From Woeseiaceae bacterium (lineage in GTDB: Bacteria; Pseudomonadota; Gammaproteobacteria; Steroidobacterales; Woeseiaceae): a DNA stretch of 64,000 bases. Positions 46,383 through 54,454 of this stretch are shown here, piece by piece. The translations under genes were made by a program, and so were the position numbers. Numbering within the stretch: the first letter of the stretch is position 1; every line of letters starts with the position of its first letter. The DNA lies in NCBI GenBank assembly GCA_021773135.1, contig JAJFKP010000004.1:62001-126000 (forward strand), in the 5' to 3' direction. The notes under the pieces were generated by a model. That model was not told the DNA's origin. It did not search any database and saw only the letters and a list, made by a program, of their open reading frames with translations.

Positions 46383-47094
46383 GAGCTACCCTCTTCCGCA
46401 AATGCCAGAACAACAACGCAATGACCGTCGCCGCCATGGCAAACCACTGCACGGCGTAACCATAGTGCGTCGCCGGGCCGCTTAGGTTGGGCTGCCAGCG
46501 GCGCGCGAATCCGTCCTTTTCCTCAGGCGCCAGCAGCAGCAGGATTGGCAGAACCGGCGACCCCAGCGCTGCGGCGATTTCATTGCTGCGCGGGTAGACG
46601 GCAACCCGCGGCCAGTCGCCAGCTTCCGCAAAGGCCTCACCGGGTCGGATGGCGACCTGCGGCAAGTGCCCTACCAGGCCTCTAATCGTTCGGTATCCGC
46701 CGTCCAGTGCGGTATCGATATCCGTGTCCCGCGGCCCTGATTTGGGTACCCAGCCGCGATTAACCAGCAGCAGCGGGTCGACCGTATTCGGCTTGAACGG
46801 CGTAATGACGAAATAGCCGGGCCTGCCATTTTGCACAATGTTGTCGATCAGGACCTGGCGGTCGTACTGAAACTCGCCATCAACCTGAATTCGGTCAAAC
46901 TCACCAAGAGCTTCATAGTTACTTACCCGCGCATACGGAGCATCGCCTTCAAACCGGTCCAGCAACGCTTTCTTTTCTCCCGCCCGGTCCAGTTGCCAGA
47001 ATGCCAGCGATACAAATATGCCGACAAATACGAGACCGGCTGCCGGCGGGAAAAACCTGCGGAACTGGGGCGTCTTTATCAGGTCTTCAATCAC
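46375..47094 (-). CDS. SURF1 family cytochrome oxidase assembly protein
   Basis: A 239-residue inner-membrane protein with the SURF1 layout: a helix at each end (GLVFVGIFVSLAFWQLDRA and WFAMAATVIALLFWHLRKR) and a periplasmic domain with GRPGYFVITPF and LLVNRGWVPK. It assists heme a insertion in subunit I. Start is GTG at 47094. Divergent from the small twin-membrane protein. Confidence 0.93.
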   Translation of the reverse strand: MIEDLIKTPQFRRFFPPAAGLVFVGIFVSLAFWQLDRAGEKKALLDRFEGDAPYARVSNYEALGEFDRIQVDGEFQYDRQVLIDNIVQNGRPGYFVITPFKPNTVDPLLLVNRGWVPKSGPRDTDIDTALDGGYRTIRGLVGHLPQVAIRPGEAFAEAGDWPRVAVYPRSNEIAAALGSPVLPILLLLAPEEKDGFARRWQPNLSGPATHYGYAVQWFAMAATVIALLFWHLRKRVARD

Positions 47095-47133
47095 GATATA
47101 CTTCCGATCAATCTTTGTGAGACTTTCGCACCT

Positions 47134-47337
47134 ATGAAGCTGGCCGTCATTCTTATCCTGCTCGCCATTATTGCCAGCCTTGGTTCGGGCCTCTGGTTCC
47201 TGGCAAAAGACGATCAGGGTTCCACCCGGGTCCTGACGGCTTTGAAAATTCGTGTCCTGCTGTCAGCGATATTGATCGGGTTTCTCGTTTTCGGCTATTA
47301 CCAGGGCTGGATCATTCCCCAGGCTGGACCCGGTTGA
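47134..47337 (+). CDS. Twin transmembrane protein (DUF2909 type)
   Basis: A 67-residue protein with two membrane helices (MKLAVILILLAIIASLGSGLWFLA and ALKIRVLLSAILIGFLVFGYYQGWI) separated by a short polar loop, DDQGSTRVLT. Small proteins of this form are conserved next to surf1 and the oxidase genes in gammaproteobacteria; function not known. The start lies 39 bases from the divergent surf1 start. No other + strand gene occurs in this cluster. Confidence 0.85.
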   Translation: MKLAVILILLAIIASLGSGLWFLAKDDQGSTRVLTALKIRVLLSAILIGFLVFGYYQGWIIPQAGPG

Positions 47338-47501
47338 GAACCCCCAATCCGCCCGCATTCTTCAATTTTTCCTAAATCGACGGTCGCGGATTGATCGCGA
47401 ACATCCCTGTTCGCGACCTTCGCAGAGCGAAGGCGCATGCGCGTCCCGATTCGCGTCCTGCGAAGCGGTGATCTTTAGTACGCCGTCGAAATAGACGCTA
47501 A
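47338..47501. other. Palindrome-rich convergent spacer
   Basis: 164 bases between two convergent genes. TCGCGAACA/TGTTCGCGA (47395-47403 and 47408-47416), CCTTCGC/GCGAAGG (47417-47423 and 47427-47433) and GCGCATGCGC (47433-47442) are stacked without gaps. There is no long T-run, so this may be a REP-like element or a multi-hairpin terminator. Confidence 0.5.
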
Positions 47502-48368
47502 CTACATCCAGTAAACAAAAACGTACAACCCAACCCACACGACGTCCACGAAGTGCCAGTACCACGCAGTAGCCTCGAACGCAAAATGCCGGTCAGGCGT
47601 AAAATGCCCCTTCATTACCCGTAACCAGATAATGGTCAGCATGATTGCGCCAATCGTTACGTGCATACCATGAAACCCGGTCAGCATGAAAAAGGTCGAA
47701 CCGTAAATGCCGGTCGTCAGCTTCAGGTTCATGTGCTCATAGGCTTCGATATATTCTTCGGCCTGCAGGAAGACGAAAACAAAACCGAGCAGGAAGGTTG
47801 CCGCGAGCATGATCTTCAGCAGGTTTCGCTGCCCATGCAGCAAGGCATGATGGGCGATTGAAACCGTCACACTGCTGGTTAACAGGATCGTTGTATTGAT
47901 CAGCGGCAGGCCGAAAGGACCCATCTTCTCGAATTCGCCACCGACATTGCCGGGGCCATTCGTAGGCCAGGTGTTCTCAAATCCGCCCCAGACAAGAAGG
48001 TTGGTGAAGAAGTTGTTGCTGTCGCCACCCAGCCACGGCACCGCCATGTTCCTGGCGTAAAACAAGGCGCCGAAAAACGCCGCGAAAAACATGACCTCGG
48101 AAAAAATGAACCAGAACATGCCCATGCGGAACGACATATCGACCTGGTTGTTATAACGGCCGCCTTCGCTTTCACCTATGACTTCGCCGAACCAGCCGAT
48201 CAGCATAAATACCACGATGGCGACCCCGACCATCATCACCCAGAAGCCGGAGTCCGCGCCGTTCAGCCAGACAGAAACCCCGACCATGAGAAAAAACAGG
48301 CCGGCCGAACCGACAATCGGCCAGTGGCTTTGGTGCGGTACGTAATAGTGGTCATCGGCGTGAGACAT
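47502..48368 (-). CDS. coxC: Cytochrome c oxidase subunit III
   Basis: A 288-residue inner-membrane subunit with seven helices. Segments GMFWFIFSEVMFFAAFFGALFYAR, GFHGMHVTIGAIMLTIIWLRV and YWHFVDVVWVGLYVFVYWM are diagnostic for subunit III. It stabilises the aa3 oxidase. Follows ctaG by 15 bases. Confidence 0.97.
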   Translation of the reverse strand: MSHADDHYYVPHQSHWPIVGSAGLFFLMVGVSVWLNGADSGFWVMMVGVAIVVFMLIGWFGEVIGESEGGRYNNQVDMSFRMGMFWFIFSEVMFFAAFFGALFYARNMAVPWLGGDSNNFFTNLLVWGGFENTWPTNGPGNVGGEFEKMGPFGLPLINTTILLTSSVTVSIAHHALLHGQRNLLKIMLAATFLLGFVFVFLQAEEYIEAYEHMNLKLTTGIYGSTFFMLTGFHGMHVTIGAIMLTIIWLRVMKGHFTPDRHFAFEATAWYWHFVDVVWVGLYVFVYWM

Positions 48369-48383
48369 AGATAATTCCGGGGT

Positions 48384-48989
48384 TCAGCGTGTACCGTGTG
48401 CAGAATCTGCACCGTGATCCATGTTCTCCGGCATTGCAGCGTCGTCGGTCGTACCGCCGGTGTCAAAGAACGTGTATGAAAGTGTGATTGTGTCGATAAA
48501 ATCGGGCAGATCAGAATCAACGATAAACCGGACCGGCATTTCTTTAACCTCGCCAGGCAGAAACTCCTGGGCAGAAAAGCAAAAACAGTCCAGTTTCTTG
48601 AAATAACTTGCCGCCTGCGCGGGTGCCACGCTGGGCACGGCCTGCGCAACCCTGAACTGATCGGTCAGGTTCTGAGCAACGAACATGGCTTCGTACAGAC
48701 CGCCTGGATGAATAGTCATCTTTTCGACGGCCGGTCGAAACTCCCAGGGAGCGTACTGGTTGACGGTGGTGACAAACTCGAGGCTCAGTTCGCGGCTCTC
48801 GTCAGCGACTGCAACGACGTTCTCCGCCGCCTGCCCCTTGGTCTTTCCGCCCAATCCCGTTACTTCGCAAAACACGTCATAAACAGGCGGCAAAACGAAC
48901 ACACCGAAAACAAACATCCCGGCAGCAAACAGGAGCAAACGCGCCGTTAAAGCGTTGGTGCTTACCGATTCAGGTTTCTTGTTACTCAT
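48384..48989 (-). CDS. ctaG: Cytochrome c oxidase assembly protein CtaG/Cox11
   Basis: A 201-residue copper chaperone for the Cu-B site of subunit I. One N-terminal membrane helix (about 15-36), then the copper motif [22 protein letters not shown] with the paired Cys. The C terminus is Met/His-rich. It starts eight bases after the small membrane ORF. Confidence 0.95.
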   Translation of the reverse strand: MSNKKPESVSTNALTARLLLFAAGMFVFGVFVLPPVYDVFCEVTGLGGKTKGQAAENVVAVADESRELSLEFVTTVNQYAPWEFRPAVEKMTIHPGGLYEAMFVAQNLTDQFRVAQAVPSVAPAQAASYFKKLDCFCFSAQEFLPGEVKEMPVRFIVDSDLPDFIDTITLSYTFFDTGGTTDDAAMPENMDHGADSAHGTR

Positions 48990-48997
48990 AATCGCCT

Positions 48998-49108
48998 TCA
49001 GGCTCTCAAAATACCCAGCAAGATAAATCCAAAATAAAAGCAGAGCGCAATGATCGTCATGATAATAACGGTCTTGCGAATCCCTTTATTCTGTTGTGCA
49101 TCAGTCAT
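48998..49108 (-). CDS. 36-residue membrane protein, cytochrome oxidase small assembly protein-like
   Basis: The ATG at 49108 opens 36 codons: a polar, basic start ([12 protein letters not shown]) and one membrane helix ([22 protein letters not shown]), ending RA before TGA at 49000-48998. It sits exactly between coxA (13 bases upstream) and ctaG (eight bases downstream), where oxidase clusters of proteobacteria carry a tiny single-helix assembly protein. No strong ribosome site; coupling to coxA is plausible. Confidence 0.75.
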   Translation of the reverse strand: MTDAQQNKGIRKTVIIMTIIALCFYFGFILLGILRA

Positions 49109-49121
49109 TCGTGGAATTGCG

Positions 49122-50738
49122 TTAGGAAAAAGCAGTCTCGGCGGTTACTTTCGGTGGCGTATCGAACGTATGGTATGGCGCAGGTGAAGGTACGGTCCAC
49201 TCCAGTCCCTGTGGGTTATCCCAGACTTCCTGAGTCGCCACGGCGCCCTTCTTGCGCACACACTGAAAGACGATATAGACGAACAGCAGCTGGGAGAATC
49301 CAAAGCCGATTGCGCCGATACTGGCAATCGAATTGAAATCGGCGAACTGCGTCGAGTAATCCGGTATGCGCCTTGGCATGCCGGCGAGTCCCAGGAAGTG
49401 CATCGGGAAAAATGTGACGTTTACAAAAATTGTTGACAGCCAGAAATGTATCTGTCCGAGTCGTTCATTGTAAAAATATCCGGTCCATTTCGGGATCCAG
49501 TAGTAAACGGCTGCCATCAGGCCGAATATGGAGCCCGGCACCAGGACGTAGTGAAAATGCGCGACCACAAAATAGGAGTCGTGATACTGAATATCAGCCG
49601 GCACGATCGCCAGCATCAGGCCGGAAAAACCACCGATCGTGAACAGGAACAGGAAGCCTAATGAAAACAACATTGGCGTTTCGAACGTCATTGAGCCCTT
49701 CCACATCGTCGCCATCCAGTTAAATACTTTCACACCCGTGGGAACAGCGATCAGCAAGGTCGAAAACATGAAGAACATCTGGCCGGTCAGGGGCATGCCG
49801 GTTGTGAACATGTGGTGCGCCCAGACGATGAACGACAGGAAGGCAATACTGGATGCGGCATACACCATGGAATCGTGCCCAAACAACGGCTTCCGGGAAA
49901 ACGTCGGGATGATTTCCGAGACCACGCCGAATGCCGGCAAAATCATGATGTAGACCTCGGGGTGACCGAAAAACCAGAAAATATGCTGGAACATCACCGG
50001 ATCGCCACCGCCGGCCGCGAGGAAGAAACTGGTGCCGAAAAACTGATCGGTCAGCAGCATCGTTACTCCGCCGGCGAGAACCGGCATGACGGCAAGCAGC
50101 AGGTACGCCGTGATAAGCCAGGTCCAGACAAACATCGGCATTTTCAACAATGACATGTCCGGAGCGCGCATGTTGATGATCGTTACGATCACGTTAATGG
50201 CGCCCATGATTGACGAAATGCCCATCAGGTGCACGGAAAAAATCAGGAAAGGAAACGCATCGCCGGTTTGCAACACGAGCGGCGGGTACATGGTCCAGCC
50301 ACTGGCCGGCGCGCCACCCGGCATGAACAGCGTTGAGGCGAGGATCGTGAAGGCCACCGGAAGTATCCAGAACGACCAGTTGTTCATTCGTGGCAACGCC
50401 ATATCCGGCGCACCTATCATCAGGGGAATCATCCAGTTCGCAAGGCCTACGAACGCAGGCATAACGGCCCCGAAGACCATGATCAGCGCGTGCATGGTGG
50501 TCATCTGGTTGAAAAACGCCGGGTCTATGAATTGCAGGCCTGGCGTAAACAATTCCGTGCGAATGACCAGCGCCATCGAACCACCGAAGAAGAACATCAG
50601 GAGGCTGAAAATAAGATACATCGAGCCGATGTCTTTGTGATTCGTCGCATAAAGCCAGCGACGCCAGCCTTTTGCCGGGCCGTGATCGTGTTCGCTGCTA
50701 TCGTCTGCCGCGTGTCCGTCCAGTACGGCGGTACTCAT
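49122..50738 (-). CDS. coxA: Cytochrome c oxidase subunit I
   Basis: A 538-residue, 12-helix catalytic subunit of an aa3-type oxidase. WFFGHPEVYIMILP carries the Cu-B/Tyr-His cross-link, HHMFTTG and HFHYVLVPG carry Cu-B and heme ligands, and the K- and D-pathway segments look normal. It reduces oxygen to water while pumping protons. Its start overlaps the coxB stop by four bases. Confidence 0.98.
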   Translation of the reverse strand: MSTAVLDGHAADDSSEHDHGPAKGWRRWLYATNHKDIGSMYLIFSLLMFFFGGSMALVIRTELFTPGLQFIDPAFFNQMTTMHALIMVFGAVMPAFVGLANWMIPLMIGAPDMALPRMNNWSFWILPVAFTILASTLFMPGGAPASGWTMYPPLVLQTGDAFPFLIFSVHLMGISSIMGAINVIVTIINMRAPDMSLLKMPMFVWTWLITAYLLLAVMPVLAGGVTMLLTDQFFGTSFFLAAGGGDPVMFQHIFWFFGHPEVYIMILPAFGVVSEIIPTFSRKPLFGHDSMVYAASSIAFLSFIVWAHHMFTTGMPLTGQMFFMFSTLLIAVPTGVKVFNWMATMWKGSMTFETPMLFSLGFLFLFTIGGFSGLMLAIVPADIQYHDSYFVVAHFHYVLVPGSIFGLMAAVYYWIPKWTGYFYNERLGQIHFWLSTIFVNVTFFPMHFLGLAGMPRRIPDYSTQFADFNSIASIGAIGFGFSQLLFVYIVFQCVRKKGAVATQEVWDNPQGLEWTVPSPAPYHTFDTPPKVTAETAFS

Positions 50739-51553
50739 CGTAAATCTCCTTCCGCGCTGGCGACCGAGGTCACCGCGCCTTTCTCATTGAGCAGCCAGGC
50801 ATCGAAAGCTTCCTGCCCGACAACCTCGACCACGATTGGCATATAGCCATGGTCCATCCCGCAAAGTTCCGCACACTGGCCGCGATAGATGCCGGGCACC
50901 TCCGCCTTGAACCAGGTTTCATTCATGAATCCCGGTATGGCGTCTTTCTTGATCGCGAGATCCGACACCCACCAGGAATGGAGCACATCGTTCGATGTCA
51001 GCAGAATGCGAACCTTGGCGTCGACCGGAACTACCAGGGGCTTGTCCACGTCCAGCAAATAGTTTTCGACCGTTTCGGGATCGATACCGGAGTCTCGCCG
51101 GCGCGCGGCCTGGCTGGCGCGTGCGAGGGTGCTGTAAAACGCAACGTCCTCCCCCTGGTAACTGTAATGCCACTTCCATTGATAACCTGTGACCACAACG
51201 GTCAGGTCCGGATCGCGGGTGTCTTCAAGCTTGATCATCAGCTCGGCGGATGGCACCGCCATCACAATCAGGATAACGACCGGGATCGCCGTCCAGATAA
51301 CTTCTGCCGCCATGTTGTGCGAGAACTTCGCAGGTACCGCCCCTTTCGATTTGCGGTGCATGAATATGGAATAGATCATCGCGCCAAACACGACGACGGC
51401 AATCGCGACACACCACCAGAAGATAACCATGTGAATGTCTTGGGTTGCGGCGCTGAGCTCGGTAACGCCCCTGGGCATGTTTAGTTCCCAGTCGGCAGAA
51501 GCCGTGCCTGCCGCCAACAGCGTAAGCGCGCCGGTTAATATTTTTCGGATCAT
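50735..51553 (-). CDS. coxB: Cytochrome c oxidase subunit II
   Basis: A ~272-residue subunit: signal peptide-like start MIRKILTGALTLLAAGTASA, two membrane helices (about 45-65 and 88-106) and the periplasmic Cu-A domain with GYQWKWHYSY and GQCAELCGMDHGYMPI, which supplies the Cys2-Glu-His-Met ligands. No C-terminal cytochrome c domain. I choose ATG 51553; the frame is open to 51781 but without homology. It receives electrons from cytochrome c. Confidence 0.96.
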   Translation of the reverse strand: MIRKILTGALTLLAAGTASADWELNMPRGVTELSAATQDIHMVIFWWCVAIAVVVFGAMIYSIFMHRKSKGAVPAKFSHNMAAEVIWTAIPVVILIVMAVPSAELMIKLEDTRDPDLTVVVTGYQWKWHYSYQGEDVAFYSTLARASQAARRRDSGIDPETVENYLLDVDKPLVVPVDAKVRILLTSNDVLHSWWVSDLAIKKDAIPGFMNETWFKAEVPGIYRGQCAELCGMDHGYMPIVVEVVGQEAFDAWLLNEKGAVTSVASAEGDLR

Positions 51554-51863
51554 CAATTTCTCACTCAAGCAGTCGGCTGTGTGCCACTGCGCAGATGCAT
51601 TCTCTTTTTTGTGTCCATCGAGTCGCAATATGTAGTTAGCGCAATTACCGTCGTGCCAGTCATCATCTGACAATCGTTTTCCGGGGAAGTTTAAAGCTTG
51701 CGTGCGGCGCTGACGTACACCGATCGGAACGCCGCGAAGTTTACTGAAAGGGTCTCCGGCTTGCAAACCGACCGCACTCAATTTCGAAAAATTAATCGTT
51801 TCAAAAACAGCTAGTTATAGCTACTGATTCACGATGCGATAATGCGCTTTGCAGGGCTTGTAT
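51554..51863. other. coxB upstream spacer (310 bases)
   Basis: No gene. It must hold the promoter of the coxB-coxA operon, but I cannot point to a convincing -35/-10 pair. A short AGCTA/TAGCT hairpin lies near 51810-51823 after the bioC stop side. Nothing else recognised. Confidence 0.3.
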
Positions 51864-52754
51864 TCAGCGCCTTCTACGCACCTTGATTTCTCCCGGATCG
51901 AACCGAAATTCTCCATCTGTCGCTCGAGGCCCGGCGCCCCAGGCGTGTCCGAAAACCAGCTCCAGTGTCAGCCGCAGCGAGCCATCGGACGCATCGCCAA
52001 ACAACGCTTTTTCGACGCCGCCAAGGCGACCTTTTCCAGTCAGCGTCGCGCGTCTCTCACGCAGGCAATTGCGGACGGCGCAGGCATCGAGATCCCGGTA
52101 GAGTGCGCCTTTATCCGTGTAAGTCACGTTCAGCAGGTCGACATCCAGCACCGGGTCGGAGAAACCTGACTGCACCAGGGCATCACCCACGTCATGCATA
52201 TCAGGGAATGCCCGCACGGCCACATCCGGTCCGGCCAGTGACCAGGCGCGACGAAGTTCGGCGAAACTGTCCGGACCGAGGGTCGCAAACGTAAATACGC
52301 CGCCCTTTTTCAGCACTCTTGCCACTTCGCCAAGGCAAGCTGCCAAATCATCAACCCACGGCAGCAACAAATTCGCAACAACCAGATCGAAGCTGCCGGT
52401 CTGGAATGGCAGGCGGGCTGCGTCGGCACGCAATTCCGTCGTCCTCGACAGGAAGGATTTCTTCTGCCTGGCCACGCGCAACATCCCGGCTGACAGGTCC
52501 AGCGCTGTGACACGGCTCCGCGGGTAAGCTTTGGCGAGCGCGCGGCTTGATCGACCCGTCCCGGCGCCAAGGTCGAGAATTGACTTTGGCGCTATGACGA
52601 GCGGCGACATTCTCTCCATCAGCCCCGCAAAGGCCTGGCGGTGCACAAAATCTGCAGACTCAAAGTGTTCTGCAGCGCGATCGAAGCGCCGGCACATGTG
52701 CCGAGTATTAATGTTGCTGCTGCCTTCTTTCACGGTTGCACGGGTTGTTTCCAC
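51864..52754 (-). CDS. bioC: Malonyl-ACP O-methyltransferase BioC
   Basis: A 296-residue SAM-dependent methyltransferase that starts pimelate synthesis for biotin by methylating malonyl-ACP. N-terminal RRFDRAAEHFESADFVHRQ, SAM motif ILDLGAGTGRSSRALA and ANLLLPWVDDLAACLGEVARVLKKGGVFTFATLGPDSFAELR match BioC. No other bio genes are in the window; comF is divergent, the usual neighbour of bio clusters. Confidence 0.92.
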   Translation of the reverse strand: METTRATVKEGSSNINTRHMCRRFDRAAEHFESADFVHRQAFAGLMERMSPLVIAPKSILDLGAGTGRSSRALAKAYPRSRVTALDLSAGMLRVARQKKSFLSRTTELRADAARLPFQTGSFDLVVANLLLPWVDDLAACLGEVARVLKKGGVFTFATLGPDSFAELRRAWSLAGPDVAVRAFPDMHDVGDALVQSGFSDPVLDVDLLNVTYTDKGALYRDLDACAVRNCLRERRATLTGKGRLGGVEKALFGDASDGSLRLTLELVFGHAWGAGPRATDGEFRFDPGEIKVRRRR

Positions 52755-52811
52755 GTTATCGAGCCAATTTCGTCGCGTGCGCTACCCGCAGAGTCGCTTA
52801 ATGTTCTGCGC

Positions 52812-53513
52812 ATGCTTTTGCGGCTAAAAAGTTTTCTGTTGGCGCATTCCTGCGCGTTCTGCGGGCAGGGCACACGCACTCAACGAGTATGCGATTCATG
52901 CCTGCAGATTCTGCCGTGGAATGCGGTGTTCTGCCCCTGTTGCGGTCAGCCCGTGGCGGCGGATTCTGCGCCGGACGTGCTGTGTGCGGCCTGTCAGCAG
53001 CGCCTGCCCGCATATTACAGGGCACGTTCGGCATTTCGCTACGCGTTTCCCATCGATAGCGCGCTCAAGGCGTTAAAGTTTAGCCGCCAGCTAATCTATG
53101 CACCGGCGCTGGCTGAACTACTTTTACCCACGTTCAATGCTTTCTTCGCAGATACGGATGTGCTGATCCCGGTGCCGCTGCATCGTCGTCGTCACGTCTT
53201 GCGCGGCTTCAATCAATCTGCCGAGATCTGTCGCAACCTCGCAAAGCATACCGGCCGTCCGGTCAGCGAACAGGCTGTGCGTCAGCGACACACAGCGACC
53301 CAGTCAGGTTTAACTGCCCCGGCACGCCGGCGTAACCTGCGCAATGCATTCAAAGTTCGCGGCACGCTAACCGGCAGTCAGCCGTTGATCGTCGACGATG
53401 TCATTACGACCGGCACGACCTGCGAAACCCTGGCACGTGCACTGCTTGCTGCCGGTGCTGTCCGGGTGGGGGTCCTGACGATTGCGCGCTCGTCATTCAG
53501 GGTGCTGCAGTGA
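52812..53513 (+). CDS. comF: ComF family protein (phosphoribosyltransferase-like)
   Basis: A ~233-residue protein: N-terminal Cys4-type zinc fingers (CAFCG, CDSC, CPCCG, CAAC) and a phosphoribosyltransferase fold with the PRPP loop PLIVDDVITTGTTC near 195-208. ComF is needed for DNA uptake in naturally competent bacteria; the Gram-negative relatives are sometimes called GntX. I choose the ATG at 52812, which leaves the first CxxC about 14 residues from the start. Its 3' end overlaps the convergent ubiA by 17 bases. Confidence 0.9.
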   Translation: MLLRLKSFLLAHSCAFCGQGTRTQRVCDSCLQILPWNAVFCPCCGQPVAADSAPDVLCAACQQRLPAYYRARSAFRYAFPIDSALKALKFSRQLIYAPALAELLLPTFNAFFADTDVLIPVPLHRRRHVLRGFNQSAEICRNLAKHTGRPVSEQAVRQRHTATQSGLTAPARRRNLRNAFKVRGTLTGSQPLIVDDVITTGTTCETLARALLAAGAVRVGVLTIARSSFRVLQ

Positions 53514-54414
53514 GAAACGTATAGTGCAGAACAATCCCGATGAAAATCACCATGCCGACATAATGATTGTGCAGAAACGCTGCAAAACAGCTGCTCGGCT
53601 GCCGGTCGCGTGCCAGCCACTGGTGATATCCCATCAACATCGCTGCGACACCGACCGAGCCGTAGTACCAGGAACCCAGATCAGCCATGTCACCAATAAA
53701 CACCAGGGCAACCAGCATCAGCAACTGCAGCCCGCCGATCACAAACAGGTCGGCGTCGCCGAACAAAATGGCCGTCGATTTCACCCCTATCTTGTGATCG
53801 TCCTCACGATCGACCATTGCGTAAAACGTGTCGTATATGACTGCCCAGATCAGCGCTGTGCCGAACACCAGCCAGGCAAGCTGTGGCGCCTCGCCCGTCT
53901 GCGCGGCGAAGGCCATCGGAACCGCCCAGCCGAAAGCTGCCCCGAGGACAAACTGGGGAATGGATACAAATCGTTTGATGAAGGGATAAAGAATGGTCAG
54001 CCCGGCCGCACCAGCAGCCAACATTTGCGCCAGGGGGTTCAGCATGGCCGCAAGGCCAATGGCGATCAGGGCGAGTGCTACGAATAGCGTCAGCGCTTCA
54101 GCCGGCGCAACGGCCCCGGATGCAATCGGTCGTTTGCGCGTCCGCTCGACGTAGGGATCTATGTTCCGGTCGGCGAAGTCATTGAGTACGCATCCCGCGG
54201 AGCGCATGACAATGACGCCAAGCATGAAGACGAGAAAAACACCGCTGTCCGGGTGCCCCTTGCCCGCCAGCCACAGCGCCCACAGCGTTGGCCAAAGCAG
54301 CAGCCACACGCCAATCGGGCGGTTCAGGCGCATGAGGGCAGCGTAATTCAAAAGCTGCGCGACGACGCCGGTCGGTGCCGATGACGCCGCTTTTTGCCGG
54401 GTATCACTATTCAA
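53497..54414 (-). CDS. ubiA: 4-hydroxybenzoate octaprenyltransferase
   Basis: A 305-residue inner-membrane prenyltransferase of ubiquinone synthesis. Asp-rich motifs are NDFADRNIDPYVERTRKRPIASG and YDTFYAMVDREDDHKIGVKSTAILFG; about eight helices. It supplies the quinone used by the respiratory chain whose oxidase is encoded nearby. Tail-to-tail with comF. Confidence 0.96.
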   Translation of the reverse strand: MNSDTRQKAASSAPTGVVAQLLNYAALMRLNRPIGVWLLLWPTLWALWLAGKGHPDSGVFLVFMLGVIVMRSAGCVLNDFADRNIDPYVERTRKRPIASGAVAPAEALTLFVALALIAIGLAAMLNPLAQMLAAGAAGLTILYPFIKRFVSIPQFVLGAAFGWAVPMAFAAQTGEAPQLAWLVFGTALIWAVIYDTFYAMVDREDDHKIGVKSTAILFGDADLFVIGGLQLLMLVALVFIGDMADLGSWYYGSVGVAAMLMGYHQWLARDRQPSSCFAAFLHNHYVGMVIFIGIVLHYTFLTAAP

Positions 54415-54454
54415 AAGGTCGGGTCCTGTCGATCAAGGGGGCAAAATACCAGAT

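Noticed and set aside
51641-51658. Sigma-54-like TGGCAC...TTGC upstream of coxB (minus)
   Set aside because: The two elements are eight bases apart instead of five, so the -24/-12 spacing is wrong.
51554-51781. 76-residue N-terminal extension of CoxB
   Set aside because: No homology, and the downstream ATG begins a proper signal peptide.
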